64,000 nt of DNA from Macrostomum hystrix (GCA_950097015.1 CATNEN010000011.1:6040001-6104000), one strand, 5' to 3'. Positions 30,558 to 43,285 are shown, counted from the stretch's first letter. Numbers and translations: made by a program. The notes: generated by a model not told the origin, from the sequence alone.

Positions 30558-33050
30558 ATGTACCGTTTTAAAACCCTGAAGAAAACACGCAAGGTAACTT
30601 ACGTTTCTGGCCTGCGTGGACGACCAAGATCAACAAAATACTCTGCCGGTAAAGACTGTTGGAATCAACATAGTGCTAAATCTGCAGTTCAAAACACTTC
30701 TGGCACGTCCAGTTCTGTTTTTCAAGAAGCAGATTTCGACTTTGAAAGTTCGTCCGATTGCTTTATCGAGTGGGAAAATTATGATTCATTTGTTGAAAAT
30801 TGTTCACCGAGTTATCGGAAGTCATTTATTTTGAGCCAGTGCATACGCTGCCGAGAAAACCAAGGTATTTTTCGCTGTATAACCTGTAACGTGGATCTAT
30901 GTGCTGACTGCAAGGAAGTAACTCATGGAGATTTCGTTGCTCATAAATTTCTACTCTGGAATGTAAGCAAACCTACATATATTTAGTGATCTTTAGCTCA
31001 TAAGTGCACTTTTTTAAACGAAACAAGAAAAAAAGATCTCAACAGCAATTTTAGCGTCCAGGCAAAAGTTTTTACATGTGCAGCATGCGACACCTGTTGT
31101 GCTTTGCTGTCTCAGGGCTACTTCCCAGCAACGGCTTCATCAGATGGCGAATGTTTAACTTTTTTTTTCCTTTAGTTTCCTTTCACTTCTTGATTCAATG
31201 TGCATGGATGGACAGTTGCCTATGCATAGAGCAATTCACTCATTCTTTAAGGGCACAGTCGTGGGACAAGGTTGCTGGAGTCCAGACTTAGCGAAGAGTG
31301 TCTACCAACGTATTCAGCGGTACGGTGTACTTTTGCGCTTTCGCGAGTTGCAAAACCATAATTCATGTTGGCCAAAAACATGCCTAAGTTGCCCAGAAAA
31401 AAACTCTAAACGCAAGACTGTTCTATGTGGGGATGGTCTCTTCGGTTGGCAGCAATTTGCAGCGTCGGGTGGAAAGCAGAAGGATTTACCAGGTGATGGT
31501 CGTATTTTGCCTGAACCTCTTATTTACGTAGATGGAAATTCTCAACAATGTTCTACTGTCCATCATCCTGAGCCTGACAGTTGTCCTAACTGGAGAGCTG
31601 GTAGTACAACTAAAGAGACCTCGAGAGGTGCCTCACGGAACAACGTCTATGGATTCTTTGGTCTGTTCTGCAGACACAATAGGCTTGAGACAGGGTGTGA
31701 TATAAATACTCCAGGAGAGCGTCTTTGCTATCCAGAGGAATGCCTGCTTCATTATTTAAAAACGACGCCAGTGTCAAAGCATCTACTGTTTATTTATGAC
31801 GTTGGTGAGTAATCCGATTTAACATGCGTACAGTTTAAATCATATCATTATAATTCATACTTCGTGCAAAATATTTTTAACAGTTTTCCAAAAAATATTG
31901 AAAGTGGCATAAAAAGTTTTCTTGCTCGAATATACTCGAAATCGTTTCAATTTCAGGTTGTCGTGTCTCCAATCGGGTCAAGTCTATCGTTGCACAGTCC
32001 GGGGCTGATGTCCATAGCAGCATGTGTGCTGTTAATGCGTTTCACGTCCTTGGACATAAAACTAGCTGTCAGCTGAATCTATCCGTACGCGTTACTCCGG
32101 GAGCTGGCTTGTGTGACGGTGAGCATTCTGAACGAGCCTGGGCTGCCTTAAGACCGTATGGAAAGTTTTTTAAGTACATGCGGAATGATCGGAGGACAAT
32201 GTCCATATCCCATATTTTACACAATTTCAATGCTCAACAACTTTTAAATGCACATGTGTGGTTTGCGCAAAGGTTGAAATTGATTACAACTACCTCTACA
32301 GCAATAAAAAACGAAATTCAAGCTCTAATGCATGAAATGGCTGTCTTAAAAAATTCTGGTTGTATTGACACTCGCTTTGACGTATCGGATGAGCAGATTC
32401 TGGTCTTAGGCCAGCAATGGCATATGGAATCAATTTCGGGTCACGCCTCTCTTGAAGAAGATACGCTGGGCTCTTTAAGGTCAGTTGCCACTCAAAGAAT
32501 ATATTGGCTTAGAGAACTTGGTACTTCCACAGGTCAAAGTCGAACAAAAAGTTGTGCTCGTAGAGTTTTTAGTCTAACTTCGGAAATGCAGAAACTCTAT
32601 TCCAAATTGCCACAAAACGATAGACCAACTTTTACAGAACTTCAAAACCCTCAGCATAGCTTCTATTCCGGAATTGCTAAAAACGATTTTACAGGAAGCT
32701 TTCGTAGACGCGCCATTGACGTAAGTCATAAAAAAGAGAGGCTTGATGAGGAAAAAAACTTTCTTTTTGATGAATGGCGTGATATTCAGAAGCGTATTCA
32801 AGAGCATTGTATAACTTTAGAAGGTCAACCAGGTCTACCGGCACACTTTCACCGACTGTTTCAGATTATTTACCGGCAAATTGAAAGTGTCCCTATAGCA
32901 ATGCTCTCAGTCAACCAAGACTCAATCCAAAGTTTAACTCCCACGGTTGACAGTTTAGACAAAAATGATTCTAACGAACGACTGGACGATCTAGATAACT
33001 CATTCAATTCAGCATCAGATGATTCTGATGATGACGAGACCGCGTGTTAA
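30558..33050 (+). CDS. KDZ-superfamily (Kyakuja-Dileera-Zisupton) transposase, spliced
   Basis: Exon 1 (30558-30962) encodes a basic N-terminus and a cysteine cluster, CIRCRENQGIFRCITCNVDL, followed by C/H ligands (zinc binding). Exon 2 starts at 31062 (AKVFTCAACDTCCALL then QGYFPAT, the KDZ 'YFPAT' landmark). A frame change near 31150 in a T-run leads to SFLSLLDSMCMDG. The next segment runs to 31804 with FGLFCRHNRLETGCDINTPG and LLFIYDVG, KDZ catalytic-core landmarks. The last exon (31957-33050, intron GTGAGT/TTTCAG) has FHVLGHKTSC and LCDGEHSERAWAALRP, the third acidic motif region, and a long helical tail ending in an acidic stretch. It is a nuclear DNA transposase. The break at about 31150 is either a one-base frameshift or a missed splice. 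Confidence 0.8.
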
Positions 33051-33152
33051 ATATATATTAGCAGCTAAGTGCATCAAACCAAAAAGTCTCATAATATTTA
33101 AGTCAAAATGCAACACTTTACTATTAAGTATCTGCTATCTGACACAAAAAAA

Positions 33153-33555
33153 TGCTGGGACTGTCAATGTGCATTCATTGCTTTGACATTTTTCCCTCTG
33201 CAAAAAACTAATGCTGGGATTGTCAATGTGCATTCATTGCTTTGACATTTTTCCCTCTGCAAAAAACTAATGCTGGGATTGTCAATGTGCATTCATTGCT
33301 TTGACATTTTTCCCTCTGCATAAAACTAATGCTGGGATTGTCAATGTGCATTCATTGCTTTGACATTTTTCCCTCTGCATAAAACTAATGCTGGGATTGT
33401 CAATGTGCATTCATTGCTTTGACATTTTTCCTCTGCATAAAACTAATGCTGGGATTGTCAATGTGCATTCATTGCTTTGACATTTTTCCCTCTGCATAAA
33501 ACTAATGCTGGGATTGTCAATGTGCATTCATTGCTTTGACATTTTCCCTCTGCAT
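33153..33555 (+). repeat. 59-bp minisatellite at the KDZ 3' end
   Basis: About seven 59-bp units starting TGCTGGGATTGTCAATGTGC. The same unit in reverse orientation forms an array at 43380-43670, also next to a KDZ terminal block. Confidence 0.9.
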
Positions 33556-33655
33556 TTGTCAGATAAATTTTTCTTTCACGAACGTGACGCGCCTCATCGT
33601 GGCGTGAAAGTGAACAGTGCGCGTTTCAATCTTTTGCACTGGCCAAGACGTCACT
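33556..33655 (+). mobile_element. KDZ element 1, 3' terminal block with hairpin
   Basis: The sequence from CATTTGTCAGATAAAT to CCAAGACGTCAC is repeated in inverse orientation at 43292-43400. It contains a hairpin with an 8-bp perfect outer stem, CTTTCACG / CGTGAAAG. The end of homology at GACGTCAC marks the likely element terminus. Confidence 0.7.
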
Positions 33656-33939
33656 ACTAGTTAGTCTAGGTGTTTTACAACCTTCTGTACTGAATATCCA
33701 CGAACCAATCACTTCATATATTTTATTCTATCTATTCACATTCTTTATACCCAGAAATTTGCTGTTATAGTAGACTCCCTCTCACAAAGTTGACCTATTT
33801 TGTCTTGTTTCCGGTACGTAAATCAAGAAATCAAAGCAATGAACGCTACTTTTAGTTTAAGATTTAGTATCATTTGCGATTCAGCTCTCAATCTGCGTGT
33901 TCTCAATATAATTTCCTGCTTTCATTCATTTTTTCCCTA

Positions 33940-34256
33940 TGTTCCGTGGTGCACAACTGCTGGACTGGAGAACAATCGCACTCGGCACCAAAAGATGTAG
34001 TGGCACTTTTAGGCTTAAATACAGGTAAAAGATGCTTTTAATTACTTAAATTTGTGACTTATTTATTGAATTTTATATTCTAGTTCAATTCCCACCCTGC
34101 CAGGAAATGCGAACTGGACTCGACAGTTTAGATTATTCGGAGGCAGCCTTGCAAAAACAGTGGCGAAGCCTGTCTGTCACGAGCAGAAACCGTAGCCGGC
34201 CGTCAGTGTCGGCCACCTTCGCGATGCGCGGTTTCTCAATGTACGACGGAAGATAA
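33940..34256 (+). CDS. Terminal exons of an unrecognised gene
   Basis: An exon ending at 34024 (donor GTAAAA) and one at 34084-34256 (acceptor TATTCTAG) are separated by a 59-bp AT-rich intron and join at phase 1. The readable product ends in PKDVVALLGLNT, then SEAALQKQWRSLSVTSR and VSATFAMRGFSMYDGR before TAA. The last exon is markedly GC-richer than its surroundings, like the real genes here. The 5' boundary of the first exon is a guess, and the family is not recognised. It could be the 3' end of a host gene interrupted by the KDZ element, or a relic. Confidence 0.35.
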
Positions 34257-35069
34257 TTGCATATTATGCACTGTCTGCAGCTACCCATCTAGCCGACTAG
34301 CGGGCCTGCCATCCCACCAATGCAGCGCTGGAATACTGAGTACTGGTTGCTAACTGCAAAGATACATGCTTCTCACCTTAATTTGATATTATTTTGCGCA
34401 TTCTCAAGTCCGTGTACTCTGTACTTACCCCCTGTTGAGCAGTTATTGCAATATGCACATTTTTCTTATTTACGAGTAGCTAGTAAATATACAAATTGTA
34501 CTTCGTCTTACTGCTTGCTAATAAATAAGTAGCTTACGAAATGCGCCCGATACCATCCCGTATAAAGCCAGTCTTAAATGGCGCATATTTTGTTACACCT
34601 ACTGTGAGAAGCCTACTATGAAAGTGGTTGATAGTATATAACGACGTGTTATTCTTTGGAAATTATATGCTTAACATATCGCCATTCCAGCATTAAAATA
34701 ATTTTGTGTACAATTTGTTACTTAATAAAAAATTAATCAATTTTCGATATGTACAGCAAGCAAACCGATGCCTTAAGTACCCAAGTTCAGCCGACTGTAC
34801 TTTTGAAAAAACAAGAAAGTGTTTCGTGTTTAAGATTTTAACAGTAACGGCATTGAGGTCGATTGCTGGTAATGTACTGTACGTATCGAGTACAATCGTA
34901 ACAAGTAGCTCTACATGTACCTCAATCTCAGCAAAAATTAGATTAATTGGATGTCAGTATAGAAGTGGATTTCTCATCTCAATCTGATACGAATTTAACG
35001 CCAAAAGCCCCATTGTCAGAACTCTGTTTCCTGAAGTGCAAGTGTAAATTAATTGTCATGATAGTCGAA
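34257..35069. other. Intergenic, no gene seen
   Basis: AT-rich sequence leads into the satellite. Only short open frames without conserved motifs are present. Confidence 0.45.
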
Positions 35070-38000
35070 TTTAAGCAGTATGTATTCAACTCAGTGTAAC
35101 CACTGATGAATCCGTAAATGTACCCCCACTTCAACAGTTCAGATAGTCAACTATAAGCCGTATATATTCAACTCAGTGTAACCACTGATGAATCCGTAAA
35201 TGTACCCTCACTTCAACAGTTCAGATAGTCAACTATAGGCCGTATATATTCAACTCAGTGTAACCACTGATGAATCCGTAAATGTACCCCCACTTCAACA
35301 GTTCAGATAGTCAACTATAAGCAGTATATATTCAACTCAGTGTAACCACTGATGAATCCGTAAATGTACCCCCACTTCAACAGTTCAGATAGTCAACTAT
35401 AAGCAGTATATATTCAACTCAGTGTAACCACTGATGAATCCGTAAATGTACCCCCACTTCAACAGTTCAGATAGTCAACTATAAGCAGTATATATTCAAC
35501 TCAGTGTAACCACTGATGAATCCGTAAATGTACCCCCACTTCAACAGTTCAGATAGTCAACTATAAGCCGTATATATTCAACTCAGTGTAACCACTGATG
35601 AATCCGTAAATGTACCCCCACTTCAACAGTTCAGATAGTCAACTATAAGCCGTATATATTCAACTCAGTGTAACCACTGATGAATCCGTAAATGTACCCC
35701 CACTTCAACAGTTCAGATAGTCAACTATAAGCAGTATATATTCAACTCAGTGTAACCACTGATGAATCCGTCAATGTACCCCCACTTCAACAGTTCAGAT
35801 AGTCAACTATAAGCCGTATATATTCAACTCAGTGTAACCACTGATGAATCCGTAAATGTACCCCCACTTCAACAGTTCAGATAGTCAACTATAAGCAGTA
35901 TATATTCAACTCAGTGTAACCACTGATGAATCCGTAAATGTACCCCCACTTCAACAGTTCAGATAGTCAACTATAAGCCGTATATATTCAACTCAGTGTA
36001 ACCACTGATGAATCCGTAAATGTACCCTCACTTCAACAGTTCAGATAGTCAACTATAAGCAGTATATATTCAACTCAGTGTAACCACTGATGAATCCGTA
36101 AATGTACCCCCTCAACAGTTCAGATAGTCAACTATAAGCAGTATATATTCAACTCAGTGTAACCACTGATGAATCCGTAAATGTACCCCCACTTCAACAG
36201 TTCAGATAGTCAACTATAAGCCGTATATATTCAACTCAGTGTAACCACTGATGAATCCGTAAATGTACCCTCACTTCAACAGTTCAGATAGTCAACTATA
36301 AGCAGTATATATTCAACTCAGTGTAACCACTGATGAATCCGTAAATGTACCCGGCCACTTCAACAGTTCAGATAGTCAACTATAAGCCGTATATATTCAA
36401 CTCAGTGTAACCACTGATGAATCCGTAAATGTACCCCCACTTCAACAGTTCAGATAGTCAACTATAAGCCGTATATATTTAACTCAGTGTAACCACTGAT
36501 GAATCCGTAAATGTACCCCCACTTCAACAGTTCAGATAGTCAACTATAAGCCGTATATATTCAACTCAGTGTAACCACTGATGAATCCGTAAATGTACCC
36601 CCACTTCAACAGTTCAGATAGTCAACTATAAGCCGTATATATTCAACTCAGTGTAACCACTGATGAATCCGTCAATGTACCCCCACTTCAACAGTTCAGA
36701 TAGTCAACTATAAGCAGTATATATTCAACTCAGTGTAACCACTGATGAATCCGTAAATGTACCCCCACTTCAACAGTTCAGATAGTCAACTATAAGCCGT
36801 ATATATTCAACTCAGTGTAACCACTGATGAATCCGTAAATGTACCCCCACTTCAACAGTTCAGATAGTCAACTATAAGCAGTATATATTCAACTCAGTGT
36901 AACCACTGATGAATCCGTAAATGTACCCCCACTTCGACAGTTCAGATAGTCAACTATAAGCCGTATATATTCAACTCAGTGTAACCACTGATGAATCCGT
37001 AAATGTACCCCCACTTCAACAGTTCAGATAGTCAACTATAAGCAGTATATATTCAACTCAGTGTAACCACTGATGAATCCGTAAATGTACCCCCACTTCA
37101 ACAGTTCAGATAGTCAACTATAAGCCGTATATATTCAACTCAGTGTAACCTCTGATGAATCCGTAAATGTACCCCCACTTCAACAGTTCAGATAGTCAAC
37201 TATAAGCCGTATATATTCAACTCAGTGTAACCACTGATGAATCCGTAAATGTACCCCCACTTCAACAGTTCAGATAGTCAACTATAAGCAGTATATATTC
37301 AACTCAGTGTAACCACTGATGAATCCGTAAATGTACCCCCACTTCAACAGTTCAGATAGTCAACTATAAGCCGTATATATTCAACTCAGTGTAACCACTG
37401 ATGAATCCGTAAATGTACCCCCACTTCAACAGTTCAGATAGTCAACTATAAGCAGTATATATTCAACTCAGTGTAACCACTGATGAATCCGTCAATGTAC
37501 CCCCACTTCAACAGTTCAGATAGTCAGCTATAAGCAGTATATATTCAACTCAGTGTAACCACTGATGAATCCGTAAATGTACCCCCACTTCAACAGTTCA
37601 GATAGTCAACTATAAGCCGTATATATTCAACTCAGTGTAACCACTGATGAATCCGTAAATGTACCCCCACTTCAACAGTTCAGATAGTCAACTATAAGCA
37701 GTATATATTCAACTCAGTGTAACCACTGATGAATCCGTAAATGTACCCCCACTTCAACAGTTCAGATAGTCAACTATAAGCCGTATATATTCAACTCAGT
37801 GTAACCACTGATGAATCCGTAAATGTACCCTCACTTCAACAGTTCAGATAGTCAACTATAAGCCGTATATATTCAACTCAGTGTAACCACTGATGAATCC
37901 GTAAATGTACCCGGCCACTTCAACAGTTCAGATAGTCAACTATAAGCCGTATATATTCAACTCAGTGTAACCACTGATGAATCCGTAAATGTACCCCCAC

Positions 38001-38325
38001 TTCAACAGTTCAGATAGTCAACTATAAGCAGTATATATTCAACTCAGTGTAACCACTGATGAATCCGTAAATGTACCCCCACTTCAACAGTTCAGATAGT
38101 CAACTATAAGCCGTATATATTCAACTCAGTGTAACCACTGATGAATCCGTAAATGTACCCCCACTTCAACAGTTCAGATAGTCAACTATAAGCCGTATAT
38201 ATTCAACTCAGTGTAACCACTGATGAATCCGTAAATGTACCCCCACTTCAACAGTTCAGATAGTCAACTATAAGCCGTATATATTCAACTCAGTGTAACC
38301 ACTGATGAATCCGTAAATGTACCCC
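35070..38325. repeat. 82-bp satellite array, about 40 units
   Basis: Head-to-tail units of 82 bp (TATATTCAACTCAGTGTAAC...GTCAACTATAAG) are nearly identical. Variants are few: CCGTATAT versus CAGTATAT at the unit start, TAAATG versus TCAATG (35771, 36671 and 37494), CCCCCAC versus CCCTCAC, and a rare CCCGGCCAC form at 36351 and 37911. Each unit has a 6-bp hairpin, TCAGTG-TAAC-CACTGA. There is no coding potential. Confidence 0.95.
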
Positions 38326-39492
38326 CTAAGTTTGTAGAACAGGTGCACATCTGGAATCGCGCATGCCGTTATTGGATAGCCCCTGATGTGCCGTCAAAAA
38401 TTCAGCATCCGAAACTAAAAAAAATAACGATATTCGCACTTCAAAAAACTAACTTTTAGCTTTTGATGAATAAAAGTGCTAATTTTCTAAAACGCATAAC
38501 AAAAATTAAGAGATTTTAAATCTAAGGCCCTATTTGGCTATCACCGGGGTCGGTATGTTGTACACTTGCTTCCGTTAGAAGCTCATAGCGGATGAAAGTT
38601 ACGGGATAGATGAAGTTGAGGGTAGAAGCTTGCCCACTGAGCTCAGGCAGAATGCCGAATAAAGAACGCTGATAATAGAAAGGCCAAAAGTATTAAAATT
38701 GGTGAGCGTAATGTCTTTTGCTCGCCTCAGATTTGAACTCAAGTGACTCTGGGTTTTCGCTCATGCAAGTAATAGCTGGTTTACTAATAACGCAGACTCA
38801 AACCACACAAGGGATGATTCACACGAAGGAATAAACGACTCAATGAACTTAATAAACAGGTTAGAGCCTAATAAACAAATAAACACAGAGGATAAGCGAG
38901 GCTGCTTACTAATAGAATTGATAAGGTGATGCTGCTTACTCATAAAATTGATAAGGGTTTCAAACAATTTTCCTAAGATCTGCGTCTAGCACCAGCAGCA
39001 GATAATCAACAACAGCGTTAATAGCAAAAATGACAACACAAATTATTGCACTTTTAGCAGCTGCGGCAGCCAGTCGGTGACGAAACTTGTCTTAGAGCCG
39101 CACCTCGGCATAGCTCAGCAGGATAAGGTCGTAGCAACATCCGTAGTCCCACGTAGTCTCCGTAGTCTGCTAGTTAGTAATAAAAAATTGAAAATTATGA
39201 AAAATATATTTAAGTTTTTTTAAAATAACTAAAATTAATAAATAATAAATAAATAGAGCAGAGAAGTAAAATCAGGGACATTCCATCGTGGGCCAATTCC
39301 TTATATACTTATTTATAACAAACATATTTATAACGAACGTTTCAATAATATATAAAATACAAACTACAAACCAAGATTAAATTAAGTTAACGGATGCGTA
39401 CCTGACATGACTTATAGACTTTTCTTTGGGTTTTAGTTGTCCCTGGCTGTGGCCCAGGTGAAACTGCTCCGGGAAGCTGCTGATTAGCCCCT
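38326..39492. other. Non-coding, includes a locally duplicated block
   Basis: A block at about 38885-38975 (GAGGATAAGCGAGGCTGCTT and following TGATGCTGCTTACT units) recurs at about 40100-40256. The sequence is otherwise unique and AT-rich. Confidence 0.5.
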
Positions 39493-39830
39493 GCAGAGCT
39501 AACGCTGCGGCTGCCTCATGGAATGGCTAGAGCAGCCAATCAAACATGTCGACACCGGTGACGCCCATCTGAAGTGGTCCCAGACCCTCTGACTTGGCCA
39601 CCAGCTGGAACACGTCCATGGCGGCAAGAAGGTCGCTGCCTGGGCCGCAGCCGAGTGACAGGACCTCATAGCTGGTGCTGCTGGTGTTTGAGCCCATGAT
39701 GGCGTCATAGAGCTCAGCTTGAATCAGCTGGCGAATGGACAACCGCTTCTTCGGGAGCTCGCACACTGTGTATGCGGCCCTAAATTCACTAGATTGGTAG
39801 AACCCTAAGTTTCCTTTGTCGCCTGACTGA
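39493..39830 (-). pseudogene. Methyltransferase-like exon, copy b, with premature stop
   Basis: Behind an acceptor TTTTCCAG (39831) the minus strand reads QSGDKGNLGFYQSSEF, then SYEVLSLGCGPGSDLLAAMD. SLGCGPGSD is a class I SAM-binding motif I. GPLQMGVTGVDMFDWLL follows and then TAG at 39527-39529. The duplicate at 28441 reads LLLQPFHEAA at this point, so the stop is a C-to-T type change, and homology continues beyond it. The acceptor and upstream intron tail are also duplicated near 40501-40545, where a different short frame follows. It probably represents a broken or duplicated exon of a methyltransferase-fold gene. Confidence 0.45.
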
Positions 39831-40089
39831 CTGGAAAACAAAAGTAGAATATTTTACTAATTTCAACAAAAATGTTTTTAAAATATATTTTGTGAGCACA
39901 GGCTATGGAATCTGAGTCTCTATAGCACCTGAGTCTATCCTATCTAGGCCAATGAGATCTGAGTCTATGCCATGAATTTCTATCTGAGTATGAAAAGGCA
40001 AAATAATGAAAATAGGAGACAAACACATCAAACACATTGAGATTAACCCGGCTTAATTATATAATAATTAATTAAGAAGTCATATTGCT

Positions 40090-40260
40090 TAAAAAAACAC
40101 AGAGGATAAGCGAGGCTGCTTACTAATAGAATTGATAAGGTGATGCTGCTTACTAATAAAATTGATAAGGTGATGCTGCTTACTAATAGAATTGATAAGG
40201 TGATGCTGCTTACTCATAGAATTGATAATGTTTAACGGGTTTCAAACAATTTTACTAAAG
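40090..40260. repeat. Tandem TGATGCTGCTTACT repeat, duplicate of 38885-38975
   Basis: Four units of about 31 bp (TGATGCTGCTTACTAATAGA and variants). The shorter copy at 38885-38975 shares the flanking GTTTCAAACAATTTT. Confidence 0.75.
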
Positions 40261-40611
40261 CACTCCCGCTGGCGCACCGGCTCGATGTCATTGTCGATGA
40301 CGAATATTCGGCTGCCAAGTCTTAACACGTGAAACAAAGCAACTATGATGATTTCTAGAGAAGCATCATAGTTGCTTCTATGATGCTGCAGCAGCAGTCA
40401 GTCAGCGGTCAGCCAGTCAGTAACTGATCTACCAGACTGGATGCTCGTTGACACTACGTACTTTCCCTCCGAGGTCCACATCGCCGAACTGGCTGGCGGG
40501 CTGGAAAACAAAAGTAGAATATTTTACTAATTTCAACAAATATGTTTTTAGAGAGGCAGTCGATATCGAAATAATTATGGAAATTCGTCAGTAATAAGAT
40601 AGGGCTTATAG

Positions 40612-40778
40612 GGCCCGACTTTCTCATCGTCTGGCAGTGTACACTATCGCTGTGCCCCTAAGTCTTCTCTCCGCGGCTGCGTTCAAAATGAATGTGGCCT
40701 CGCCGCGGAATCGAGCTCAGGGACCTCGGTGCGAGAGGCCAACGCGTTAGACCGATTTGCCACTCACCCGGCCCTAAC
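40612..40778 (-). mobile_element. tRNA-derived SINE, family 1, copy b
   Basis: Minus-strand tRNA-like head with B box TGAGCTCGATTCC and the shared CTCTCCGCGGCTGCG block, truncated relative to the copy at 3944-4289. Confidence 0.65.
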
Positions 40779-41922
40779 CAATGTTACAAGCTCATTGAGT
40801 AGGAATTTTGTAGCTTATCTCAGCTGTTTACTACACAAAATGATTGAAGCAAACAACAATTTTTTTCTAATTGTTGCTTTATTTGAATGGAATAAAATGA
40901 GCATATGATGAGCAGCGATAAGTAAATAACAAAACAGAGCATTAGTAGAGCTAACTAACATTAACACAATACAAGAACGGTACGTTTTTTGTATTTTACT
41001 ACTGCAATATCTATAAGAAAGTATTAAAATAACAGTGCACTATATCTGAATAACAATTTTATATTAATTAATAAAGGTTTGTACTAGCTAACTATATTTT
41101 TGTAGAAAGCTTTGCACGTTAAAAAAAAGAACGGGAATTTAATTTGGCATAGAATTTAATTAGCGAGACATTGTAAACATATATGCTCATACTTAATTAC
41201 ATTCGTGGAGCTTAGTAAAATAACTTTCGGAGCACTAACACAAGCTCCAAAATTTATGGCAATCATTTTTCATCTCCATTTTTGGATATTTTCATTTTGA
41301 ATTAATGCTACTGATACTGATACTGGCACTGCTACTGACGTGTCAGAAAGACGTGGCAGTGTCTATGGAAAGTGTGAACGAACTGTTCTGTGTTTTATTG
41401 TTTAAAATCATTTTCATAGATTTTTGAGCTTGTGTAACACTACCCCTGACCTTCGCGCACGTTTCTTGCTGCAGCTCCTGAATAGAAAAAGATATGAACA
41501 TGATTTTAATTTTGTTTTCTTTCTGACCAAATTTCCTTTCATTTGACACCATGGGCGTGAAATTTCATGGCTCCGTTGAAGAGCAACGTTGGACATTCCG
41601 GGAACTTTTGGGACACCCCTCGTAATATTTATAAAAAATCGAATGCTTTTAGTTCAGAAAAACACACGCAAAGGATGAATGTATAAGTACTTATAGGCAT
41701 TGTAGTTTACAGACAAGCAAGCGGCGACAAAAATCGCAGTTTTTATCTTACTGAGTACGGAGATACACCCGAATTAGTAGTAGTAAAAACGAAAATTATT
41801 AATCGTTTAAAGTCATTTTTACCATAAAAAAACTAAAAAAATTAAAAAGCAGCTGTCGCATTTTCGCTAGAGAAAAACGAACAAAACTTGCCTAATTTTC
41901 TACCTAAATAAATGTTAGCCCA
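40779..41922. other. AT-rich intergenic with a mariner-like terminus
   Basis: It is mostly AT-rich with no gene. At 41590-41620 CTTTTGGGACACCCCTCGTA resembles a Tc1/mariner terminal repeat ending at TA. A partner terminus was not found, so this is likely a fragment. The CLIC 3' UTR (minus) extends left from 41922. Confidence 0.4.
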
Positions 41923-42740
41923 TCAATGTACGCCGGCACCATTGTTGCCAATGCCACCGGTGCCGCTCTCGCCTAGCAACAGCCGCGAGTCGTCCATCAG
42001 GCTGGGCTGCGGTCTCTTAGCAACCAATGCGCGAGGCAGCTTGTCGTGGTACAACTGATAGACGTCACGGTCGGCCGGACAGCTACAACGGAAGGCCTCG
42101 CATTCGTACATGGCCGAATAATAGGCTTGCAGATGCTGCAGCTCTGATGGCACATCGAAGTCGCGATAGAACTGAAATGTATCGACGATGCGAACAATTG
42201 AATCACGCCTGTCTCATCTCTCTGATCTCACCCAAGACGTCTCATCTCTCCGATCTCACCTCACCCCTGTCTCATCTCTCCTCTGTCTAATCTGAACACT
42301 GTCACATGCATCTTGGCCCTGATTCATGTCTTCACTGTCTCATATCTTCCCTGTTTTATCTCCCGTCTTATCTCTCCTCTGTATAAAACTGTGCCGTGTC
42401 TTACATCTTCCATGTCACATCTCTCGCCTGTCTCATCTTTATCCTGTCTCATCTCTTTCCTATCTGATTTCACAGTCAATACCGACCCGCATTCATTTTA
42501 GAATCTATCTTTAGCCCGCTGGAGCTAAATAGACTCTGAGATTAAAAAAGCATTCGAACCCTGGCAGACAAACAGGGAATTCTACCTTAGCGGCCATTTT
42601 CAGATGATGCAGATTAGGCATGAGTTGGCAATCCGCGTAGGTTAGCTCATCTGAGAGCAGGTAGCGACAACTTAGCGACAATTTGTACATGTGGTTCGGA
42701 CTGCGCGGCTTCGGTCGATACTTAAGGCGCAGAGGCTCAA
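41923..42740 (-). CDS. Chloride intracellular channel (CLIC/EXC-4 type), last two exons
   Basis: Exon 42740-42586 and last exon 42171-41923 join at phase 0 (donor GTAGAA, acceptor TTTCAG). The first encodes YLLSDELTYADCQLMPNLHH then LKMAAK, and the second FYRDFDVPSELQHLQAYYSA then FRCSCPADRDVYQLY. This is the all-alpha C-terminal half of CLIC proteins (GST-fold), where 'ELT.ADC.L.P.LH..K..AK' and 'YRDFD.P' are diagnostic. The tail after the domain (QPSLMDDSRLLLGES to the stop) is longer than in vertebrate CLICs. The N-terminal thioredoxin-like half was not found to the right: a 30-bp minisatellite and a KDZ-type element occupy the expected upstream intron. Confidence 0.8.
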
Positions 42741-42769
42741 CTGGATCACACCATCAGCAACATCACCTC

Positions 42770-43285
42770 ATCAATTCTATGTGACAGCAGCATCATATTA
42801 TCAATTCTATAAGTTAGCAACATCATATTATCAATTCTATAAGTCAGCAGCATCATATTATCAATTCTATGTGACAGCAGCATCATATTATCAATTCTAT
42901 GTGTCAGCAGCATCATATTATCAATTCTATGTATCAGCAGCATCATATTATCAATTCTATGTGTCAGCATCATCATATTATCAATTCTATAAGTCAGCAG
43001 CATCATATTATTAATTCTATGTGACAGCAGCATCATATTATCAATTCTGTAAGTCAGCAGCATCATATTATCCATTCTATGTGTCAGCAGCATCATATTA
43101 TCAATTCTATGTGACAGCAGCATCATATTATCAATTCTATAAGTCAGCAGCATGATATTATCAATTCTATGTGACAGCAGCATCATATTATCAATTCTAT
43201 AAGTCAGCAGCATCATATTATCAATTCTATGAGTCAGCAGCATCATATTATCAATTCTATAAGTCAGCAGCATCATATTATCAAT
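42770..43285. repeat. 30-bp minisatellite upstream of the visible CLIC exon
   Basis: About 17 units of 30 bp (CAGCATCATATTATCAATTC plus a TATGTGA or TATAAGT ending). The 30-bp period keeps frames open on both strands. Directly abutted by the KDZ terminal block at about 43290. Confidence 0.9.

Noticed and set aside
35070-38325. CTGATGA in every 82-bp satellite unit, suggesting a hammerhead ribozyme as in schistosome satellite DNA
   Set aside because: A hammerhead also needs a GAAA core segment and a pairing stem II. The unit contains no GAAA, and neither strand gives the conserved core.
35070-38325. CRISPR-like regular array
   Set aside because: The whole 82-bp unit is conserved with no variable spacers, and the context is eukaryotic.
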